In this document: in pieces, positions 7,241-15,930 of the stretch
Layout: the number at the start of each line of letters is the position of its first letter
Position numbering within the stretch: the first letter of the stretch is position 1
Source: Vibrio barjaei
GTDB lineage: Bacteria > Pseudomonadota > Gammaproteobacteria > Enterobacterales > Vibrionaceae
Direction: 5' to 3'
DNA: 64,000 nt
NCBI RefSeq assembly: GCF_001639065.2
Contig: NZ_LQXO02000053.1
Location: 434,001-498,000 of the forward strand
Program-made: the position numbers and the translations under genes
The notes under the pieces: generated by a model
Told to the model about the DNA's origin: nothing
Database searches by the model: none
The model's input: the letters and a program-made list of their open reading frames with translations, nothing else

Positions 7241-8614
7241 CTAGAACTTGGTTGCAAATCCAACATTACGAATGGCTTGGTCGCTGTACTTTCCATGAGC
7301 TACCGGATTACCGGTGGCACGTAAGATATAGGCAATCGCTTTATCTGCGTGCGAGAAGAACTTTTTCCACCCTGCACAGAGGTAGTTGAGACCAGGCTCA
7401 CCTGTACGGGTTTTAATGAATCGGTTTTTTGGGCATTCGCCATAACATGCAAACTGATAATCACACTGCTGACACTGTGTCGTTAGCGTCTTAGATTTAG
7501 CGAATCCGAAATTTTGTTGCGCTTGGCTATAAGCCATTGTTTCCAATTTAGTTTCGTTGATATTGCCAATTTTGTACTCAGGATAGACATAGTGATCGCA
7601 ACTATAAACATCACCATTAGGCTCCATCGCCAAGCCTTTGCCACACAATTGCCCAAGCGTGCATAAGGGGTTTTTTCGTCCCATCCAAGTTTCCACACTC
7701 GCTTCAAAGTACTGAACAAACACGCGGCCGATATCTCGTTGAATCCACTCATCAAAGATGGCAATAAGGAAATTGCCCCAAGCTTCATCAGAGACGCACC
7801 ATGATTCCATAATCGAGTTGGCGTTACCCGGAATCAGTCTTTTGTCTCCTTGCTTGAGCTGCTCATTTGATGTCCACGTTTGCGGTGCGGTGGTTCGGAA
7901 GGATTTCTGCTCAACAATAGGAATAAATTGCATTTGTGGTGAACGCACTTCATCACGTAAAAATCGATATACTTCTAAGGGATTCTTGCTCGTGAGGTTA
8001 TTCACGCAAGTCAAGGTTGCGAAGCTCACCTTGTATTTGTGCAACAGTTCAACCGACTTCATCACTTGCTTATGTGTGCCACGCCCCGCACGGTTGGTTC
8101 GATAAGCATCGTGTAACATTTGTGGACCATCAATACTCAACCCCACAAGGAATTGGTTCTTAGCAAGAAACTCACACCATTTATCATCAAGTAAGGTACC
8201 GTTGGTTTGTAGATCATTGGAAATCTTGATGCCTGCAGGCTGGTATTTCTTTTGTAGTTCAACCACTTTTTCGAAATAACTGAGGCCAAGCATAGTTGGC
8301 TCCCCACCCTGCCACGAGAAGATAATTTCCGGCGTATTTTGTCCTTCAATGTAGTTTTTGATGTACTGCTCTAGCAGCGCTTCGTCCATCTCCGGAGAAC
8401 AGCCTTTTTTGTATTCCAACAGGTCTTGTTTACTTAGGTAATAGCAATAATTGCAATCAATGTTGCACACTGCGCCAATTGGCTTCGCCATCACATGCAT
8501 TCTTTTGGAAGCTTTCCCTTGGAATTGGGGGCCTTGCGATAAGTGGATTGACTGTGAGGACTCTGTCTTTTGGGAATCGCCTATCGACTGAGCTGAATTC
8601 ACACTTAATACCAT
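7241..8614 (-). CDS. Anaerobic sulfatase maturase-like radical SAM/SPASM enzyme
   Basis: 457 residues. The radical SAM CxxxCxxC motif is at Cys50-Cys54-Cys57 (CNIDCNYCYYL). The SPASM region carries the auxiliary Fe-S cysteines in the anSME pattern: CGKGLAMEPNGDVYSCDH, CQQCDYQFACYGECPKNRF and LNYLCAGWKKFF. Such enzymes oxidise an active-site Cys or Ser of a sulfatase to formylglycine in the cytoplasm. The motif they act on (C/S-x-P/A-x-R) is not seen in any protein of this locus, so the substrate lies elsewhere or the role differs. It precedes the HEAT/TPR gene by ten bases and is divergent from the FGE-fold lipoprotein gene. The residues before about 38 look poorly conserved, so a shorter start is possible. 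Confidence 0.88.
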   Translation of the reverse strand: MVLSVNSAQSIGDSQKTESSQSIHLSQGPQFQGKASKRMHVMAKPIGAVCNIDCNYCYYLSKQDLLEYKKGCSPEMDEALLEQYIKNYIEGQNTPEIIFSWQGGEPTMLGLSYFEKVVELQKKYQPAGIKISNDLQTNGTLLDDKWCEFLAKNQFLVGLSIDGPQMLHDAYRTNRAGRGTHKQVMKSVELLHKYKVSFATLTCVNNLTSKNPLEVYRFLRDEVRSPQMQFIPIVEQKSFRTTAPQTWTSNEQLKQGDKRLIPGNANSIMESWCVSDEAWGNFLIAIFDEWIQRDIGRVFVQYFEASVETWMGRKNPLCTLGQLCGKGLAMEPNGDVYSCDHYVYPEYKIGNINETKLETMAYSQAQQNFGFAKSKTLTTQCQQCDYQFACYGECPKNRFIKTRTGEPGLNYLCAGWKKFFSHADKAIAYILRATGNPVAHGKYSDQAIRNVGFATKF

Positions 8615-8755
8615 AACTCATGCACCTTTTATGTTGAGACTCATCGCATTTTATATCAGGGCAAAACACGCAGGCGTTATAGTGCTTATAACCAAAAAGA
8701 AAGTGGGCAGTCGTTAAAATTGAGGAGATGTTTCTTAACACTACAGAGCCAAACT
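8615..8755. promoter_or_regulatory. Divergent promoter region between maturase and lipoprotein genes
   Basis: 141 bases separate two divergently transcribed genes, so both promoters must lie here unless they overlap coding sequence. A small inverted repeat, GTTATA-N5-TATAAC, is at 8676-8692. I cannot assign a regulator. Confidence 0.4.
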
Positions 8756-9565
8756 ATGACTGAATACTCAGAGGAAAAAAGGGCATGGAATACAACAAAA
8801 CTCTTTGTTGTCTTAGCCATCATTGCGCTACCTATACTACTTTCTGGCTGCGCGAGTCCGTCCAACCATCCTATCGCGCTGAGTATCAACCAAGATATGG
8901 TTCTCGTTGAAGGCGGTGAGTTCACTATGGGCTCAGATTCCGAAACCGCTGCGAAATCAGAACGCCCGGCCCACCCAGTTCGAGTCGATAGCTTCTACCT
9001 CTCTAAGTTTGAAGTCACTCAAGAACTGTTCGAGTCCGTTATGGGTTCATCGATGAGTTACTTCGCAGCGCCTGATGTGCCGGTTAACAATTTAAGCTGG
9101 CAACAAGCCAACTACTTCGTTGAGAAACTCAATGAACTGACTGGCGAGAGCTATCGCTTACCAACAGAAGCCGAATGGGAGTTTGCAGCGAAAGGCGGGA
9201 TCCACTCTAAAGGTTATCTCTACGCAGGTTCTAACAACATTGATGACGTCGCGTGGTACTCAGAAAACGCTAATAATCGCGCTCACCCAGTTGGAATGAA
9301 ACAACCTAATGAACTAGGTTTGTATGATATGACAGGAAACGTAGGTGAGTTTGTCCAAGATGCTTTCGACGACGGTTTCTATCGTTTTTCTCCTGTTGAT
9401 AACCCAAATAACGCTAAACATTCGGATTCAGGGCTTTCACATAAATCTGTAAGAGGTGGCAGTTTCTCTTACGACGCGAACGAATCTGAAAACTTCCGAC
9501 GCGACTTTGCTAGTCAATCAATCATTATGTCGGATATGGGACTTAGACTCGCAAAAGACAAATAA
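8756..9565 (+). CDS. FGE-sulfatase (SUMF1/PvdO-like) fold lipoprotein lacking the catalytic cysteines
   Basis: 270 residues. A membrane segment ends in a lipobox (LLSGC), so it is probably a lipoprotein. The rest is an FGE-sulfatase domain: MVLVEGGEFTMGSD, HPVRVDSFYLSKFEVTQELF, VNNLSWQQANYFVEKLN, YRLPTEAEWEFAA, LYDMTGNVGEFV and RGGSF. True oxygen-dependent FGE carries two cysteines after RGGSW; here the segment reads RGGSFSYDANESENFRRDFA with no Cys, so formylglycine-generating activity is unlikely. Such domains also serve as binding or assembly modules. I start at 8756 because the frame's earlier in-frame start is a TTG with no ribosome-binding site; no good Shine-Dalgarno precedes 8756 either. 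It is followed after 28 bases by the phosphatase gene. Confidence 0.8.
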   Translation: MTEYSEEKRAWNTTKLFVVLAIIALPILLSGCASPSNHPIALSINQDMVLVEGGEFTMGSDSETAAKSERPAHPVRVDSFYLSKFEVTQELFESVMGSSMSYFAAPDVPVNNLSWQQANYFVEKLNELTGESYRLPTEAEWEFAAKGGIHSKGYLYAGSNNIDDVAWYSENANNRAHPVGMKQPNELGLYDMTGNVGEFVQDAFDDGFYRFSPVDNPNNAKHSDSGLSHKSVRGGSFSYDANESENFRRDFASQSIIMSDMGLRLAKDK

Positions 9566-9593
9566 ACTTTTATCGTCACGGCAAGGACAGATT

Positions 9594-11303
9594 ATGCGTA
9601 ATAATAAATTCAGCAAATCAATTGTGACAGCGTCACTATTGGTTGCTTTGTGTTTCAACGTTAGCGCCACGCTAGCAACAGAGTCAAAACCCAATCTCGT
9701 GCTGCAAATAACGGTTGATGGATTGCGAGCAGATCTGATTGAGCGTTACAAACACAATTTCTCAGAAAATGGTTTTAAATACCTTATGGATCAAGGCGTT
9801 TACTATAAAAACGCCAATTATCAGCATGCCAATACCGAAACCATCGTAGGTCATGTTTCCCTAGCAACAGGTGCACCACCAGCCGTGCATGGCATGGTCG
9901 GTAACGTTTGGTTTGACCGGAGCTTAGATAGGCTGGTCTACAACGTCGAAGACCCTAATTATTCGATGCTAACATCTGGTGCGGGTGTTGATAAATCCAC
10001 TGAAATAGACCCAACACAGAAAGCGGCTGCTGGCGATGGTCGTTCACCTGAACCCATTCTTTCGACCACATTTAGTGACGAGCTCGTTATCAGCAATAAT
10101 GGACAATCTCGCGTTTTCTCTGTATCGGTGAAAGACCGCGGCGCAATTTCCCTTGCCGGACATGGTGGTAAAGCCTTTTGGTTCTCAAAAGCACAGTCTC
10201 AATTTGTTACCAGTGATTATTATTACGACACCAACCCTTTTTGGGTTGACCGCTGGAATGAGAAAGCTATTCCTGCCAAGTATTCAGGGCAGCGATGGGA
10301 ACTGTCACTGCCCAAAGACCAGTACTCTCTACAAGAAAACAACAAAGATCATAAAGTGGATTTAGGCGGGTTTGCGCGCACCTTCCCTCACCCTTATGGG
10401 CCAGCTTCTTATAAGTACTACTCGACAATGTTGACAGTAAGCCCAGCTGGCGATGAGATCACGGCTGACTTTGCCAAGACTCTGCTGGCGCAAGAAAAGT
10501 TAGGAAGCGGAGACGCAACGGATTATCTGGCTATCAGCTTTTCTTCCAATGATTACGTCGTTCACCTTTATGGTGCATCAAGCTTAGAAACCGAAGACAA
10601 TCTCGTTCGATTGGACAAAACACTCGCTGATTTATTTAAATATGTTGACGACTCTATTGGCTTAGAGAATACCCTTATCGTGCTCTCTGCAGACCACGGA
10701 GTCCCCGAAGCATCTCCAACTGTAAACACGCTTGGTTTTAGACAACCATTTTACTTTAATAAAGATGCGTTGCTGACTGACGCTCTTATGACACGACTTA
10801 AAAACGAATTTGGTCTGGAAAAAGACGTCATTAAGCTTTACGCACAGCCGTATATTTACCTCGATCACGAACTCATTGCTGCTAAAAAAGTATCACTCAG
10901 AGATGTGCAAAAAGTTATTGCTGAAGAAGTAATGAAAGTAAAAGGGGTGGCTACTGCAGTAACCAGTGAGGATATCGCTAACAATCGAGTCGCGGATTCA
11001 CGAGTTAATGAGTTGATTCGCAACAACTATCACCCTCTTCGCTCTGGCGACGTCTATATGGTATTTGGTCCTCGTACCTATATTAATAATATGGATGGAC
11101 TCACTATTGCGTCAACGCATGGTTCACCATGGCGCTACGATACGCACGTTCCAGTCATCTTTGCTGGGCATAACCTCAAGCCCCAAACTGTTACGCGCCC
11201 TGTCACACCTTATGATATCGCGCCAACACTATCTGGATATTTAGACGTTAGTGCACCAAGCGGTGCCACAGGCGTCTTATTAGAAGAAGTGTTTCAAGAT
11301 TAA
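9594..11303 (+). CDS. PafA-type alkaline phosphatase superfamily enzyme, periplasmic
   Basis: 569 residues with a signal peptide (KSIVTASLLVALCFNVSATLA). Active-site features match PafA-like phosphate monoesterases: metal ligand Asp42 (TVDGLRAD), nucleophile Thr83 (TETIVGH), Asn104 (GNVWFD), the Lys180/Arg182 pair (VKDRGAI), SADHG, and a late His in YDTHVPVIF. The position taken by formylglycine in sulfatases is Thr83, so this is not a sulfatase despite the neighbouring maturase. It would hydrolyse phosphate monoesters in the periplasm using two zinc ions. The start at 9594 has an AAGGA site, and the ATG is downstream of the previous stop codon by 28 bases, so the two genes form an operon. 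Confidence 0.85.
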   Translation: MRNNKFSKSIVTASLLVALCFNVSATLATESKPNLVLQITVDGLRADLIERYKHNFSENGFKYLMDQGVYYKNANYQHANTETIVGHVSLATGAPPAVHGMVGNVWFDRSLDRLVYNVEDPNYSMLTSGAGVDKSTEIDPTQKAAAGDGRSPEPILSTTFSDELVISNNGQSRVFSVSVKDRGAISLAGHGGKAFWFSKAQSQFVTSDYYYDTNPFWVDRWNEKAIPAKYSGQRWELSLPKDQYSLQENNKDHKVDLGGFARTFPHPYGPASYKYYSTMLTVSPAGDEITADFAKTLLAQEKLGSGDATDYLAISFSSNDYVVHLYGASSLETEDNLVRLDKTLADLFKYVDDSIGLENTLIVLSADHGVPEASPTVNTLGFRQPFYFNKDALLTDALMTRLKNEFGLEKDVIKLYAQPYIYLDHELIAAKKVSLRDVQKVIAEEVMKVKGVATAVTSEDIANNRVADSRVNELIRNNYHPLRSGDVYMVFGPRTYINNMDGLTIASTHGSPWRYDTHVPVIFAGHNLKPQTVTRPVTPYDIAPTLSGYLDVSAPSGATGVLLEEVFQD

Positions 11304-11315
11304 CTTATCTTGACC

Positions 11316-11342
11316 ACCAAGAGAGCATTACGCTCTCTTGGT
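11316..11342 (+). terminator. Hairpin downstream of the phosphatase gene
   Basis: An 11-bp perfect stem (ACCAAGAGAGC/GCTCTCTTGGT) with a 5-base loop starts 12 bases after the stop codon. No U-tract follows, so it may act as an RNA 3' end stabiliser or a weak terminator. Confidence 0.6.
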
Positions 11343-11554
11343 CACAATTCTCTCCTCGAACACACTAAAATCATGTAGGAAAACATGAAGTTTTCTCCAT
11401 ATTTGATGTTCAAAACACCATCATTCCATTCAGAAAGCTGCTTCTAACACGCTGATTTAATGACCAATTAGTCCATTTTCGCGCTCTTTGGCTTTTTTGG
11501 CTTGGGCAATTTCGATACCATCGTGCATCACTTGTCATCACAGATAGCCCATTG

Positions 11555-12673
11555 ATGCCTAGCAACCAAATCGAGCTTTTTCCTTGGAATACCAATTTCG
11601 AAACCGGAATAGCCAGTATTGACGAGCAACACAAAAACCTATTTTCGTTGATCAACAAACTCGCTAATGCCTTGGTCTACGATAACCAGCTTCACGTTTC
11701 TACCATTTTTGATGAACTGGCTGACTATGCTCGCTACCATTTCGCGGAAGAAGAGCGTGTTTGGCAGCAATACTTTGAGCAAGATTCTTGGAGTGAACTT
11801 CATAAAGGTAACCACGAGTCCTTCGTGCCAGAGATTATTAGGCTACAACGTAGTACGAAGAGTGTAGGCTGGCATGAAGCGACCGAGCAAATTCTGCACT
11901 TTCTTATTCGCTGGCTGCTACTGCACATTCTCAATGAAGACAAAAAAATGGGCTTGGTGCTAAACGCGCTTTCAAAGGGTACCCTCGACTTAAATCAAGC
12001 AAAAATAGAAGCCGAAGCCGCCCTCGTTGGGGAACATGGAACGCTCACTGACACTATTTTAAATATGTACTTTGAGCTCTCCTCTCATGCGATTGAGCTC
12101 ATTAGAGAGAAGAATCGTCGCATCGTTGCCGAGAAAGAACTAAAAGCGCTCAATGACAAACTCCAGCAACTGGCAGTCACCGACGAGTTATCTGGTTTGT
12201 TCAATCGCCGATACTTTATGATGATGACACAAGAAGCCTTGTTAAGAGCGAAAGTAGAGAATAGCTATTTAAGCTTTATATCTCTCGACCTCGACAATTT
12301 CAAGCATCTAAACGACACGCTCGGACATGCTAGAGGGGACGAAGCCATCATTCACTTTAGTCACGTATTAACATCAATGTTCTGCCGCAAGAACGATTTT
12401 ATCTTTAGGATGGGCGGCGATGAATTCTTGGTGGTTGTTTGCTGCGCTGAACATCAACAAGTAATTGAAATTTCAGAACAAGTGAGAAGTTCGCTCGAAC
12501 AACAATGTCTAATTGATTCGTCAAGTTCCAGCGCTATCACAACATCCATCGGGGTATTCACACACATCCCCGAAGAAAACGAAGATTTCATGTACTTTAT
12601 GGAGCGGGCCGATCAACTTCTCTACAAAGCAAAAGAGCAAGGTCGAAACTGCGTACTCTCAGTTTTGGAGTAG
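11555..12673 (+). CDS. Hemerythrin-domain diguanylate cyclase (Bhr-DGC type)
   Basis: About 372 residues. The N-terminal hemerythrin domain shows the diiron ligand pattern: DEQHKNLF, HFAEEE, HKGNHESF and HILNEDK. A linker helix leads to a GGDEF domain with intact RMGGDEF and an RKND I-site five residues upstream, so product inhibition is expected. By analogy with the hemerythrin-GGDEF protein of V. cholerae, oxygen or redox state at the diiron site should control c-di-GMP synthesis. It is cytoplasmic. I start at the ATG at 11555, directly after a TTG; no strong Shine-Dalgarno is visible. Its position inside a redox locus fits an oxygen-sensing role. Confidence 0.88.
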   Translation: MPSNQIELFPWNTNFETGIASIDEQHKNLFSLINKLANALVYDNQLHVSTIFDELADYARYHFAEEERVWQQYFEQDSWSELHKGNHESFVPEIIRLQRSTKSVGWHEATEQILHFLIRWLLLHILNEDKKMGLVLNALSKGTLDLNQAKIEAEAALVGEHGTLTDTILNMYFELSSHAIELIREKNRRIVAEKELKALNDKLQQLAVTDELSGLFNRRYFMMMTQEALLRAKVENSYLSFISLDLDNFKHLNDTLGHARGDEAIIHFSHVLTSMFCRKNDFIFRMGGDEFLVVVCCAEHQQVIEISEQVRSSLEQQCLIDSSSSSAITTSIGVFTHIPEENEDFMYFMERADQLLYKAKEQGRNCVLSVLE

Positions 12674-12765
12674 TGTCCCCGTTTTCAAACCTTATGGGGG
12701 TATCTTCCAATCTTGAAACGAGTCCACTAGTATGAAGGCTGTTCCCTACAGATAAATTGGCTAAC

Positions 12766-13716
12766 ATGTCTATTACTCATCAGCTTCGGCTCTTCGTGGA
12801 TGTCGTCCAGCAAGGTTCATTCGCCAAAGCTGCGACGCTTAACAATATGGATAACTCCTCACTATCAAAGCAGATAAAAAAGCTCGAGGAGACATTGGGC
12901 GTGCAGTTGCTCAACCGCTCTACTCGTTCGTTTTTTCTTACCTCGGCAGGGGAAGATATTCTTGCTGAAACTCATGTGTTGTTAGAATCGTTGGATAACA
13001 TAAAGGGAATTGCTGATTCTTACCATTCTGAGCCAAAAGGTATAATACGGATTGTCTCCGCGGTGTTCTTAGGACAGCAATATGTTCAACCCGTTATTAG
13101 CTGCTTTATGAGAAAGTATCCAAACGTTCAAGTAACTTTGCATTTGGACGACAGAAAAACCGATATCATTGCCGATCACTTTGATCTAGCCATTCGGATG
13201 GGCAAGCTAACGGATTCAAACTTAATTGCTAAAAAACTGGCTAAGACTAACTTTGCCATCGTCGCCTCTAAAGAGTTCCTTGAGCAACATGGGACGCCAC
13301 AAACACCGGAAGAACTCATTACCCTACCCGCCGTCATCTACAATAACGGCGATGTATGCCTTGATAGTTTTAAAATGAGCAGAACACCAGGATGCAAAGA
13401 AATGACTAGCTACAAAATGCAGGGTAACTATAAGGTCAACGACGTTCGAACCATGATGTCTGCAACGCAGAATGGAATTGGTTATTGCGTTATTGACCTG
13501 TTTAATTTGGAAAAACCAATCGATGAATTAGGGTTAGTGCCATTGCTCACCGACTATACCCTATCTACTCAGGACACAGGGATTTACGCTATTTATCCAC
13601 ATCGGAAACAAACCTTGCTTGTTTCCGAGTTTATTAATCAATTGAAGAGCTACATTGGAGAGCCAGCTCGCTGGGAAGCCCATATTCCTGATTATCAGCA
13701 TATGTACAAACAATGA
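12766..13716 (+). CDS. LysR family transcriptional regulator
   Basis: 316 residues with an N-terminal winged helix-turn-helix (FVDVVQQGSFAKAATLNNMDNSSLSKQIKKLE) and a C-terminal substrate-binding fold (RIVSAVFLGQQYVQPVI). It resembles the CrgA/AphB-like group, with NRSTRSFFLTSAG after the HTH. I start at the ATG at 12766 instead of a TTG three codons earlier. It follows the hemerythrin cyclase by 92 bases and is convergent with another LysR gene seven bases away. Its target is unknown; nearby genes are candidates. Confidence 0.87.
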   Translation: MSITHQLRLFVDVVQQGSFAKAATLNNMDNSSLSKQIKKLEETLGVQLLNRSTRSFFLTSAGEDILAETHVLLESLDNIKGIADSYHSEPKGIIRIVSAVFLGQQYVQPVISCFMRKYPNVQVTLHLDDRKTDIIADHFDLAIRMGKLTDSNLIAKKLAKTNFAIVASKEFLEQHGTPQTPEELITLPAVIYNNGDVCLDSFKMSRTPGCKEMTSYKMQGNYKVNDVRTMMSATQNGIGYCVIDLFNLEKPIDELGLVPLLTDYTLSTQDTGIYAIYPHRKQTLLVSEFINQLKSYIGEPARWEAHIPDYQHMYKQ

Positions 13717-13723
13717 CCTTAGA

Positions 13724-14629
13724 TTAATTAACTTGAGAGGCAATCTTAATAATTTGTTGCCTTAGCCATTGGTGCGCCGCATCCGAGTTGCGACTCGGAT
13801 GCCAAACCATGCTTAGTCCATAATCCGACGCGCCAAATGGCATCATCAATGCCTTAACATCTAACCCAACAGCAAACTTATTGAATGTTGAGTGGGTAAT
13901 AATACCTATTGCGTCAGTTTGGCTAATCGCTGGCAACATATCTACCTCACCCGCCGCTCGGTACATAATTTTACGTTTGCCGAATTCTGGGAAGTCCTTC
14001 TCATTAAAGAAGCTTTTACGTGTCTGCCATTGAGACATCACCACATGCTGCTCCGCTAAATATTGCTCGGTAGTAATCGTCTCTCCGGTTATACGTGGGT
14101 GGTTATTTGCGACTACCACATACAGTTTTTCCCGGAAAATCTCCCTAACTTTCAACGTTGGAGTTTCACTTCGAGTTCTATCAATGACCAAATCGTATCG
14201 CTGCAGACGCAAATCAGACTCATGGTCTTCAGTAAACAAAGGATGAACTTCTAGAGATACTTTGGGGGCAATTTTAGAGATACGAACCAACAGCTCTGGC
14301 AATATCGCATAATTGGCAGCGGACACTGAGGCTATCGAGAATGTCTTGGTCGATGTCTTCGGGTTAAAGTCTCGAGAAGCTTCTAGTGTTGACGTAAAGT
14401 TCTTTAAAGAGGTTGCCAGTGCCGGATAGATATCATTGGCAAACGTGGTCGGCTCTACACCACTTGCGTTACGATGAAATAGCGAGTCATCGTAGATTTC
14501 TCTTAATCGCTTTAAAGCTTTGCTGACGGCAGGCTGACTAATTCCCAACCTTGAAGCCGCACTAGAAAGGCTTTGCTCTTCATAGATGGCAACGAATACG
14601 GGAATTAGGTTTAGCTCAGTATTTTTCAT
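13724..14629 (-). CDS. LysR family transcriptional regulator, last gene after the Bat operon
   Basis: 301 residues. The helix-turn-helix is in SLSSAASRLGISQPAVSKALKRLR, of the NodD/LeuO-like type, followed by an effector domain. The gene starts 26 bases after the BatD stop codon on the same strand, so it may be the seventh cistron of the MoxR/Bat operon and could feed back on it. No ligand can be inferred. Confidence 0.85.
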   Translation of the reverse strand: MKNTELNLIPVFVAIYEEQSLSSAASRLGISQPAVSKALKRLREIYDDSLFHRNASGVEPTTFANDIYPALATSLKNFTSTLEASRDFNPKTSTKTFSIASVSAANYAILPELLVRISKIAPKVSLEVHPLFTEDHESDLRLQRYDLVIDRTRSETPTLKVREIFREKLYVVVANNHPRITGETITTEQYLAEQHVVMSQWQTRKSFFNEKDFPEFGKRKIMYRAAGEVDMLPAISQTDAIGIITHSTFNKFAVGLDVKALMMPFGASDYGLSMVWHPSRNSDAAHQWLRQQIIKIASQVN

Positions 14630-14655
14630 TATTACCTTAACTTAACGCACGGTGC

Positions 14656-15930
14656 TCAGCGCCATTTATCAAGGCCTTTTAAGTCACTTACGCGCTGTTG
14701 TTCTTTGCTACTTTTCAAATGACGCCAAAGCCAGCAGCTGTTTTCTTTGGTTGGCGTATGCCTCTGAACGTACTCACTCGCCTCTTGCCACTTATTACCA
14801 TCATTCATTCGCTTTAGCTCTAGATTGGCGGTGCGCTTTCGACCTTTCAGATAAAGTAACATTCTCACCTTAGGCCAGTCTTGTCGTCTTACGGCTTGTT
14901 GGAACAGCCACCAAGGCGGTTTAGGGTGATGCTTATAGTAACGACTTACAAATATCATCAAGCCAATCAATACAATAGAGGCACTAATTAGTATAGCTAT
15001 CTGAGACCAATAGGTATTCAATAAAGATCGCCAAGTGTGAGCAACGGTTATTTTTTTAGTCGCTAGTGTTACTTCTTTGACAGATTGTGACTCGCTATCC
15101 CACCAACGAATCGTTTGCTGAGGAAACGTGACCTCACCACCTGTTGTCAGTACATACACCGTCTCATCGAGTCGGGTCGATTGATAGTTTCCACGAGTCT
15201 GACTATCAGTCAGCACACTTGGTTTTGGGTAAGATTTAGTGCCAACGATGGATTGTTCGTTGTCTAATGGAGGTAATAATATGGATAACGTATCATCGGC
15301 CTTAATGGTTACTTTTCTTGTCACGCTATCTCCTGCTTCCAACTTCTCAGATGATTGCTGCCAATCTTCCGAAACCTTGACGTTACTGGCAACAAACCAA
15401 GGCTTGTTTGGAGTAAAGGACGCATCTGGAAGTTGAGTAAATAGCGACATCGGTTTGGTATAGAGTGTACCTTGTACGTTAGTCCCATCAGGTGCTGAAA
15501 CCTGAATTCTAACCGGCACTTTGGGTAAACGATATTCACCACTTTGCTGAGGGTATAATGTAATCTCCCAACGCTGACGAGACCATGTTTGGCCATTTTT
15601 TCTCTCAGTATAATTGGTCGCCAGCTGGTTTCGCTGTTTGACAATAAGATCGGGCATGCCAAACGCTGAAATACGAGTACCACCTGTAAACCAACGAGGT
15701 GTCGATACCTCAATGTACAAGATTACCTGTTCTCTAATGGCAGCAGGTTCAGCCGCGGCTGCGCCTTTGCTGAGCCACGATTTGATTTCTACGCCTCCTG
15801 CACGCTCAAGTTCATTGAGCGTCATAGTCGCATTCGATTGTACAGAGAACATCAGTAAGAACGTGCTAATAAGCAATAAGCTCAATCGTTTTGGATTCAA
15901 TTGTTTTACATAGCAAAGTCGAAAAATCAT
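14656..15930 (-). CDS. BatD-like protein (envelope, MoxR-associated)
   Basis: 424 residues with a signal segment (LSLLLISTFLLMFSVQSNA), a periplasmic beta-rich region (VILYIEVSTPRWFTGGTRISAF), a membrane helix (WSQIAILISASIVLIGLMIFVS) and a basic cytoplasmic tail. This architecture and the gene order identify BatD, a member of the MoxR-associated Bat cluster linked to oxidative-stress tolerance in some bacteria. It overlaps the preceding BatB gene by four bases (ATGA type), so the two are coupled. The biochemical function of BatD is not established. Confidence 0.82.
   Translation of the reverse strand: MIFRLCYVKQLNPKRLSLLLISTFLLMFSVQSNATMTLNELERAGGVEIKSWLSKGAAAAEPAAIREQVILYIEVSTPRWFTGGTRISAFGMPDLIVKQRNQLATNYTERKNGQTWSRQRWEITLYPQQSGEYRLPKVPVRIQVSAPDGTNVQGTLYTKPMSLFTQLPDASFTPNKPWFVASNVKVSEDWQQSSEKLEAGDSVTRKVTIKADDTLSILLPPLDNEQSIVGTKSYPKPSVLTDSQTRGNYQSTRLDETVYVLTTGGEVTFPQQTIRWWDSESQSVKEVTLATKKITVAHTWRSLLNTYWSQIAILISASIVLIGLMIFVSRYYKHHPKPPWWLFQQAVRRQDWPKVRMLLYLKGRKRTANLELKRMNDGNKWQEASEYVQRHTPTKENSCWLWRHLKSSKEQQRVSDLKGLDKWR

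Noticed and set aside
8728..8763. An 11-codon frame after GAGGAG whose stop overlaps the lipoprotein ATG, as a possible leader peptide.
   Set aside because: The purine-rich site touches the ATG with no spacing, so efficient initiation is unlikely.
9456..9593. Upstream extension of the phosphatase frame overlapping the lipoprotein gene.
   Set aside because: The ATG at 9594 has a ribosome site and begins the signal peptide; the extension lies in another frame of the lipoprotein gene.
11457..11528. A 23-codon minus-strand frame (MHDGIEIAQAKKAKEREN...) with coding-like composition between the phosphatase and the hemerythrin cyclase.
   Set aside because: No good ribosome site, no recognisable family and stops just upstream in frame. 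It could be a gene remnant, but I cannot support it.
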